Assembly: GCA_015680685.1 (NCBI GenBank)
Contig: MNCI01006634.1
Coordinates: 96,653 to 160,652, forward strand
Direction of reading: 5' to 3'
Origin: Gnetum montanum
Taxonomy: Eukaryota > Streptophyta > Gnetopsida > Gnetales > Gnetaceae
DNA: 64,000 nucleotides
Shown: piece by piece, positions 56,926 through 64,000 of the stretch
Position numbering within the stretch: position 1 is the first letter of the stretch
Layout: each line of letters starts with the position of its first letter
Notes under the pieces: model-generated
Seen by the model: only the letters and a program-made list of their open reading frames with translations
What the model was told of the DNA's origin: nothing
Databases searched by the model: none
Made by a program: the position numbers and the translations under genes

Positions 56926-57548
56926 CTATGATATGAATACTTTTGTAAAGGAAGGCATGCTGGGATTGGATACCTTGGAGGTTGCTGAAAACCAAATATA
57001 TGGCGTGTTCGTTGATGTACAAAATAAAATAAGCCCCAAGCCAAAACACTGGCAAGTAGGGCACTGTAGAGCTTTGTAACCTCTCTTCTTCGATGCATTA
57101 AATTAAACCGTATCAGACCATCCATGCATGTCATGTCCGAGACAGACAGACAAGGAGGAGGATTTGGATTTGTTTTGCAATATGCATGAGACATCAAAAG
57201 CATCAAACCTTTGCTTCTGCGCTGCACTAAACCTTTGTTTTGGAAGATTTGCAGAAGGTGCGGCATCCCATCCATGCCGTTGGTAGTAAGTTTGCTTTGC
57301 TTTATTCTCCGTGGGCATGGGATGTTGTGTCAATTTGATACATGCAAGGAATTTACTTTAGTACTATCAACACTTTATTTGGAGAAACATGCTTTCCTAC
57401 GATGCGTTACTCACTTTGCAGCAATGCTAAACTTGGTAGCTAAGTTAATGCCTTTCTTTACTTTATTCATCATCACTAGGGCTCCATGTCATACTCTTCA
57501 TGCATTTCCTCGGTGGTGATTTTTTAAGGTATGAATCTTAGGTGCTAT

Positions 57549-57711
57549 GTGATGCGTGCTAAGTGCTAGGTTAAAAAAGGTGTTAAGTGAGAGGTACCTC
57601 TATCGGTACTATTTAGTTTATACATCTTATGTGATGCGTGCTAAGTGCTAGGTTAAAAAAGGTGTTAAGTGAGAGGTACCTCTATCGGTACTATTTAGTT
57701 TATACATCTTA
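57549..57711 (+). repeat. 82 bp tandem duplication
   Basis: Two units starting gtgatgcgtgctaagtgcta at 57,549 and 57,631. Each contains the palindrome gaggtacctc. The copies are nearly identical, so the duplication is recent or an assembly artefact. Confidence 0.85.
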
Positions 57712-59168
57712 GGGGTGGTAGTGAGTGATTTTTTTTTCTATAAATTCAATTTCATTATTGGGTAATTTATTTGCTTAGAATAAGGAATACTAATACTAAA
57801 CATTGAACTCAACAACTTTGAATGAAGATTATTTTTTTCATAACGATGAAACAAGCTAATGGAATTCATGAAACTATTCTTTATTTTCAAAATTCATGAC
57901 AAAACGACATTGCAAAAAGTGGTATTCAACTTGTTATTCTTTTATATCCTACACGATTTTTGCAATCATAAAAAAAAACAAGTACCTGGACATTAATCAT
58001 GGTTTCTTTGTGAAATGTGCAAATTATATTATTTCTTTAATTATTAAGCATTGCATATAAATTTAACCTTTTTTAAAATGGGTATATGATCATGTAAATT
58101 TTTAAATCATGGTCAACTTGATAAATATCATTTTAGTGAAATTGTTTACATAGAGAAACATATTGAATTATTGCATTACAATGGATGAAGAAAGGCATGC
58201 ATTGTAATTGGACCAATGGATCACAATGGATGAAGTAATACCATCAAAAAATATTTTAATTTACAATTACAATTTATTAGTAAATAAAAATTGATAGATT
58301 TAATAATTTCCTTTAAAGAAACATTGTTCTTTTATTATTTGTGAATTATTTCTTTGTAGAATCATTTATAACAGGACATCAAAATTCCCAAACTCCTATT
58401 ATTCTTAAACTTTACAGTTCTTAACTCTAAGAGATTTCATAAGAACAAACTTCAATAGTTTGGTTTAAGATTAGATTTTAAAAAAACTTGTAGGTGCCAC
58501 ATAATAACAAGGGTATTTGTGTTCTTCTTAAGCTCTTTTATAATAATTTTTTTTCTATATGTCTTAAGTGTACATATAGTTACAATTTTTTAGGTTACAA
58601 TGCCCACATTGTGACAATGGTATTTATAGATCTTGTTCACAAGGTTGATACAATTACATTGATGCACAATGCAACATAGTGACATAGTAGTATCCATGAA
58701 GTTACGTTGACATAGTCGCATGCATACATGTTAGAAAGACATCACCATTTCAAACCCTAGACTAAGCTAGCACTTTTCTTTTCGAATGTTGTCCTAGGCT
58801 CTTCTTTTTCCTTCTCAAAAATGTAATTAATTGAAACAATTGAATGCAAAAGAACTCCCAAGCACACATCAAGATATTTAACACTCTACCTATGAGCATG
58901 ACAACAGTTCTCATATCACATGATGGTTTTAGATATATGCCATGAGTATGTGTTTCTATACTAGTAGCTTGTGATGAAGGAAATAAGAAGATATATAACA
59001 TTAATTAAAACACTAATATTCATAGAGGTCAAATAGAAGCTTTGGTAGATGTCAAGGATTTCCTTTCACAAGTCAAGTGTTTAAGTTTTGTGGATCTCAA
59101 AGCCTTCACCAATGGATCTAATTTCTCTAGAATCATCATTTTTCCATGGGGGATTTAAAATTTCCTTT
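57712..59168. other. AT-rich intergenic DNA
   Basis: No gene seen. A stretch at about 58,650-58,735 has ttgatgca / acatagt words like the LTR U3 regions and may be a decayed LTR fragment. Confidence 0.45.
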
Positions 59169-62100
59169 TGATGAAGTGTCAAAGTGTTACATTGACTGGG
59201 ACCCTGTTGATGTAGTCCCATTTACGTGGTGTTGTCTCGTCAACGAGGCCATGTCGACGTAGTGTTTCCTGCATTTATGAGGCCCCATCGACATACCTTC
59301 ATAATAAATTCTATAAATACATGCGCACTAGCTGTGTTTATGGGAGGTCATGTCATAGTTGTAGCAAAGCTCTTATAGTTTTGTTATTTGAGAGTTAGAA
59401 TATTTCTCTGAGTGCTCATAGTAGGAGTTAGAAAGTGTATAGATCTTTATTCGAGCACTGTTGTACCTGAACACACCAGTGTGAATGGCAATAAAGATGA
59501 GCCTTTTGATCAAACCTTGCAGCACTTGGAATAGATTAATGATTTATTTATGAATTTATTTTTTCCTTAATTATGTAATTAATTAAGATAAATTAGAATT
59601 CAATTGATTAGTTAATTAATTAAGCTAAATAGATTACACACATAAGTATGACCACTTCAACCATAACATGCAACACTTGGTAATCTTAGTAGCACTTAAT
59701 GCTTGGTAGCCTAGTAGTGTGGTATGCATTCAAGATGTGTACAGAAAGTGTGATTAGATACTTATGTTAGGATTAGTTAGAGATTAATTAATTAGTTAAA
59801 TTAAATTAGTTATTAAATTACTTCATTTCTCTATTTTAAAGCACTAGGAACATAAAACATAAAATAATAAAAATAATATGCCTTGATCACACTTAACCAT
59901 ACCTTTGTACATCACAAATGTAATTGGGAAGATAATGAATGATTGTTAGGGTAAATTCACTTCCTAGAGGTTGGTGTACTAGAAGACAGAGTCCACGAAA
60001 TTTGATGGATTGTGCTTGAATGCTTAGTGATTCATATGGTTGAGCATAGGGGTACTTGATCACTTATAATTGGTGCCATTTTCGAGGACTCTTTTTATTT
60101 GAAATGTGCACTATCTAGGTTTAGTAACCATCATTAACATCGTTGGACAAACCCTAAGGTCAAAATCATTCTCACAATAAATATAAACACATAAGCACAT
60201 TGATATTGTATTTGTATTGCAAAATGTCTTCTTCTCATAGGTATGATGATACCAAACCACTAGTCCCTTAAGAATGCAAGGTGGTGTATACTCATCTAGA
60301 TGAGTATGTGCTTGACTTCACCTTCATCCTACATCAAGATGAATAACTACGATGGTGAGATATGGAAGGCAACATTGTAATGCCTCTCAATCGATCTATG
60401 CTAGGGATGTTGCTTCAAACTCTTAGGAGGTTGGGCATCCAGGATCTTCAAGAGGAGTACATTATACATGATTATGACTACCGTCCCATTCAAACACAAC
60501 ACAAGAGAGATCAACACCAGGAGAAGCACCATGAGATTATGAAGGAGAAACAATTCACCAATCCCTTGTTCCTACTTAACTAAAATGACAATGAGGATCC
60601 TCCCTCTGGGGGTTCTCAACATTAAAATTTTCCACCCCTTGTTATTAGTGATGGGGGTGTGACCCTAAATCTATAGTCCACTATCAACAATTCAAGTTCA
60701 GGTAAGAATGGAAGTTAAGGTAGGGGCTTGGGCAAATGTTCAGATGATAAGAAAACTAACAAATGTGGCCATAACAACCGTAGAGGAGTTGGCAGACACC
60801 ATGGTGGTGATAATCCTCCTCCCTCTTTACCCTCTTCATATGCATCTTTTTCTTCATCTTCTGGTTTTGACAAATACCACATAAAGAATAATCATGATGA
60901 TGGGGAACAATGGGACAACAATGATGATCATTGGGCCCACCATGAACGAAGGGGTAGTAGAGGACATCATCAATGTCATTGAAATAATGATGATGATGAG
61001 CCTTTTACTAGCAACTTGAAGCATGCTAAATATTGAAGAGGCTATTAAAATTCCAACCAGGTATATGAACGATAGTTGGATTAGATGACTTGATATGAAC
61101 AATATTCCTAGATTTGAGGGGGAATAGAACTTTGATCCACAAACACATCTTCAAGCTTTTCACGATGCTTGTGCCTTGCATAATATTGAAAATGATTAAT
61201 AGAAATTAAAGTTATTTCCCAAGATACTCATCAAGGAAGTAGAAATTTCGTATTGGTCCGTGGAGCCAGAATCCGTCTGTAGGTGGACTACAATGCTAGA
61301 GTTATTTAATGATAAGTATTAGACATACTCTATAGTTTCTAATCTAAGAAGATATATCCAAGGATGGAAGTAAGGAAACCATGAACCCTTGGATGTCGCC
61401 ATGGGTAGATAGTATTCTCTTAAACATTAATGCCCTGGCCATGGTTATTCTTAGTAGGAACAGCTTCACCATATCATAGATGGACTTAGATCTGAAATGA
61501 GAAGAACTCTTGGGATCTATGCCCAAGGAAGAATATCAAAACTTAGAGGCCATCAAATTCAAAGCCTAATTGGGTGGGTAACAAAAGAAGAAGTAGACTT
61601 AAGAAAATGGAAAAGTGCTAAAGAATACAACAAGGATCCTTCCATTAGAAAGAGAGAGTTATAATTTTTTGATAATGAAGAAGAGTCATCACTTGATGAG
61701 GTGGTGAATAGAAAGACCTTACCGATTCAAAAATCTATCTAAAATTTTGGCCAAGGTAGATAAAATGTGAGATTCATTAGATGAAAAATTTCAAACTATA
61801 AAAATCACTAAAGAATCAAGAGAGCAAAGTAGTGATTGTGACCATAAAACATGAAAAGAAGTTGAACTTTCCTACCAAAGGGATAAGGGTAAGATAGCTA
61901 TAGTAGAGAGAATTATGGAAACTAAATTAGTTGATGATGGTGGGTGTGACATCTACCAATATGAATAGCCTAAGGGATGTTGTGCCATCATGTCACACTT
62001 ACAGGAGTCTAGGGTGTATTCTTTGAATCCATGACTAGCAAACAGATTAACAACTAGAAGATTTCCTTATCCTCAAGGTAATCCTAGATAGTTCCATTAG

Positions 62101-62215
62101 TAATAACAATGTTATCCAAGTGGAACTCCATCACAAGTGTACAAGAAATATCAATAGTGGTAGCAACAATAGTCATGGGAGATGCCACCACCAAGGCAGT
62201 AGTACCCTTATAGGT
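59169..62215 (+). mobile_element. Gy7: Gypsy element, 5' LTR and gag, interrupted by Gy8
   Basis: LTR 59,169-60,069 (starts TGATGA; end mutated to cttataa), with TATA-like ctataaatac near 59,313 and AATAAA near 59,491. The primer site is tggtgccattttcgagga at 60,071-60,088. Gag follows to about 62,215, where reverse-strand LTR sequence begins inside the tract aligning with Gy3 18,360-18,425. Confidence 0.85.
60224..62215 (+). pseudogene. Gy7 gag
   Basis: It starts at ATG 60,224 with MSSSHRYDDTKPLVP and a TAA, then VVYTHLDEYVLDFTFILHQD. An open stretch at 60,362-60,583 includes MEGNIVMPLNRSMLGMLLQT. The low-complexity part (60,728-60,982) is rich in His, Asp, Asn and Ser. The Retrotrans_gag-like core is at about 61,220-61,500, and a Lys/Glu-rich helix at about 61,760-61,960. 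This is the clearest view of the N-terminal gag domain in the window, though stops prevent function. Confidence 0.7.
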
Positions 62216-63110
62216 CCTAAGTGGTGAGGTACCACTACATCCAACCATAGAAATCACAAAGCGTTCACATGTGATTTAGTCAAATTTCGTGGACTTTATA
62301 GTTTCTGGTGCACTAGTCTTCTAGGTAGTGAACCTTGCCCTAAGGTTGTTTGTTGTCTTGTCAATTACACTTGTGAAGCTCAAAGGTATGGTTAAGTGTA
62401 ATTAAGGAATATGATTTTTATCATTTTATGTGTTAGGTTATTTGCTACTTGCAAAGAGAAATAAAGTAGTTTAATGACTAATTTGATTTAACTAGCTAAT
62501 TGGTCTCTAAATAATCCTAACCTAAGCATCCAATCCCACTTTTCATACACGTCCTAAACCTATGTATCTACTAATGGGTTACTAAGTACTACGCTATTGG
62601 GTGAACCAAGCAATAATGCTACTGGGATTACCAAGCGAATATGTGTTATGCTTGAAGTGGTTATGCTTATGTATTTAATCTATCTAGATTAATTGATTAA
62701 ATTATAATTTAGCTTAATTGATTAAATATTAATAAAAATAATGGATGCATAAATAAAGCATTTAAACTATCTAGAATACTACAAGGTTTATCAAGAAGCT
62801 TATCTTTATTGCCATACATACTATCATGCTTAGGTACAACAATGCTCTAATAAAGATCTATAAACTCAATGAATCTTGCTACAGGAACTTGGGAAAATAT
62901 TCTATCTCTCAAATGGAAAACTTGCAAGAGCTTCGCTACACTATGACTGACTGATGCCATAAATGTAGTTGGTGAGAAAATATTTATAAGAAAAAATAGA
63001 CCCTACATTAATGGGGTAGCATCAATGCATGAAATGATGCATCAATGAGGCCTAGTCAACAAGGCCTCATTGACATAGCCAACCATGACCCCTTAGTAGT
63101 CTAGTTTGAT
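62216..63110 (-). repeat. Gy8: reverse-strand LTR (ATCGATG type)
   Basis: On the plus strand it begins with a mutated terminus (tcctaagtggtgaggtacc) and carries the complement of R with tttatt (about 62,805). U3 has perfect 11 bp inverted arms, tcaatgaggcc / ggcctcattga, at 63,042-63,052 and 63,063-63,073. The outer U3 end is not recognisable. About 890 bp fits a whole LTR. It interrupts the gag of Gy7. Confidence 0.75.
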
Positions 63111-63247
63111 CTAATAGCCACAAAAGGAAAGTTGGTCATGGCTGGAACCATAGCAAAACACGCAGAAAATGAAATGCAATGGTTACAAGTAGAGTTGGTA
63201 AATCTAAGAGCTGAAAGAAGAGATCCTGCATAATTCGTAGTGCTTTA
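63111..63247. other. Short unassigned stretch before a gap
   Basis: It includes a plus-strand open stretch (about 63,130-63,233) reading MAGTIAKHAENEMQWLQVEL and an Arg/Glu-rich end, which looks helical. I do not recognise it. It may be an internal part of a Gypsy element. Confidence 0.35.
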
Positions 63248-63638
63248 NNNNNNNNNNNNNNNNNNNNNNNNNNNNNNNNNNNNNNNNNNNNNNNNNNNNN
63301 NNNNNNNNNNNNNNNNNNNNNNNNNNNNNNNNNNNNNNNNNNNNNNNNNNNNNNNNNNNNNNNNNNNNNNNNNNNNNNNNNNNNNNNNNNNNNNNNNNNN
63401 NNNNNNNNNNNNNNNNNNNNNNNNNNNNNNNNNNNNNNNNNNNNNNNNNNNNNNNNNNNNNNNNNNNNNNNNNNNNNNNNNNNNNNNNNNNNNNNNNNNN
63501 NNNNNNNNNNNNNNNNNNNNNNNNNNNNNNNNNNNNNNNNNNNNNNNNNNNNNNNNNNNNNNNNNNNNNNNNNNNNNNNNNNNNNNNNNNNNNNNNNNNN
63601 NNNNNNNNNNNNNNNNNNNNNNNNNNNNNNNNNNNNNN
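63248..63638. other. Assembly gap (391 N)
   Basis: No sequence. It separates Gy8 from the LTR Gy9 and probably contains the U5 end of Gy9. Confidence 0.95.
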
Positions 63639-63985
63639 CATTAAGTAATAGTAATTAACATTAATTAATCTATTCTGAATGTTGCAAGGTTTATCACAAA
63701 GTTCATCTTTATTGCTGTACATAAGGTGTGCTCAGGTACACAATGCTCGAATAAAGATCCGTTCACTTTATGACTCCTACTGCGGGCACTCAAAAATAAT
63801 TCTATCTTTAGAAAGGGAAAAAGGCAAGAGTTTGGGTAAGGGACTAAGACTAACTATGCAAACAAAGTGCACCCGCCTCTTATTTATAGGCAATGAGGCA
63901 GGCTGCGATATTGCATACACGATATTGCGTGGAAGGCTCCGATATCGCATACGTGATATCACGGATGCGATATCGTGACTCATCA
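63639..63985 (-). repeat. Gy9: reverse-strand LTR (GATATC type), U3-R part
   Basis: On the plus strand it ends gactcatca (63,985), followed by tacctccatgactaa, the complement of the family polypurine tract. So this is the 3' LTR of a reverse-strand element whose body lies to the right of the window. U3 has five gatat(c/t) palindromes at about 63,907-63,975. TATA reads as tatttata near 63,880 and AATAAA as tttatt near 63,708. CpG sites are partly kept, so it is relatively young. Confidence 0.85.
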
Positions 63986-64000
63986 TACCTCCATGACTAA

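Noticed and set aside
56712-57275. 187-codon reverse-strand open frame
   Set aside because: No recognisable domain, odd composition, and it runs through a TATA-like promoter and a splice-donor-like site. Kept only as a possible promoter region.
63204-63722. Open frames across 63,248-63,638
   Set aside because: Same reason: they cross a run of N.

Overview
This window is nuclear DNA from a land plant with a large, repeat-rich genome. The evidence is a plant-type secreted subtilase, Athila/Tat-like Ty3/Gypsy elements, a plant-style intron-containing Helitron and tRNA-derived SINE-like repeats. I cannot place the species. There is one convincing host protein gene, an intronless GC-rich subtilase at 43,291-45,627, in otherwise AT-rich DNA. 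Almost everything else is transposable-element sequence carrying many premature stops, mostly TAG or TAA where Gln or Trp is expected.

Layout. I number the Gypsy-type elements Gy1 to Gy9. Gy1 (1-3,905, +) is the 3' end of an element with pol deleted, ending in a long LTR, and it sits inside the gag of Gy2. Gy2 (3,906-14,810, +) has decayed gag, protease, RT, RNase H and integrase, then a 5 kb 3' region holding an internal promoter-like module and a long accessory ORF, then an LTR. A 564 bp host or repeat segment (14,811-15,374) follows. Gy3 (15,375-33,429, +) is a full-length element with both LTRs and a 5 bp target-site duplication (ttatt). Its accessory ORF is split by Gy4 (25,371-30,615, -; target-site duplication cctat). 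A SINE-bearing spacer (33,435-35,324) leads into Gy5 (35,325-41,817, +), which has no 3' LTR and has RT and RNase H replaced by a fold-back.

A LINE 3' fragment (about 42,100-42,560) precedes the subtilase, which has its own TATA box and poly(A) signal. Further on are a second copy of the 564 bp segment (46,857-47,420), the 5' end of another Gypsy copy (Gy6, 47,421 to about 49,247), a truncated reverse-strand Helitron (about 49,248-51,660), AT-rich DNA with SINE-like pieces, and a patchwork of near-perfect duplications and tandem repeats (54,912-56,395, including five 148 bp units). Two promoter-like islands flank the patchwork. Gy7 (59,169 to about 62,215, +) is cut by reverse-strand LTR material (Gy8 and Gy9) running to the window end. 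Sequence gaps lie at 37,900-38,320, 54,912 (one base) and 63,248-63,638.

How it fits together. The Gypsy copies form one family with two LTR types. One type (Gy2, Gy3, Gy5-Gy8) has U3 built from ATCGATG / AGGCCT palindromic units, and in the two copies complete enough to judge (Gy2, Gy3) it goes with a long 3' region carrying the accessory ORF. The other type (Gy1, Gy4, Gy9) has U3 built from GCGATATCGC palindromes, with a short 3' region and no accessory ORF in Gy1 and Gy4. The most unusual structure is the U3-like palindrome and TATA module placed inside Gy2 and Gy3 just upstream of the accessory ORF, which would suit a separate promoter for that ORF. No CRISPR array, rRNA or intact tRNA gene was seen.
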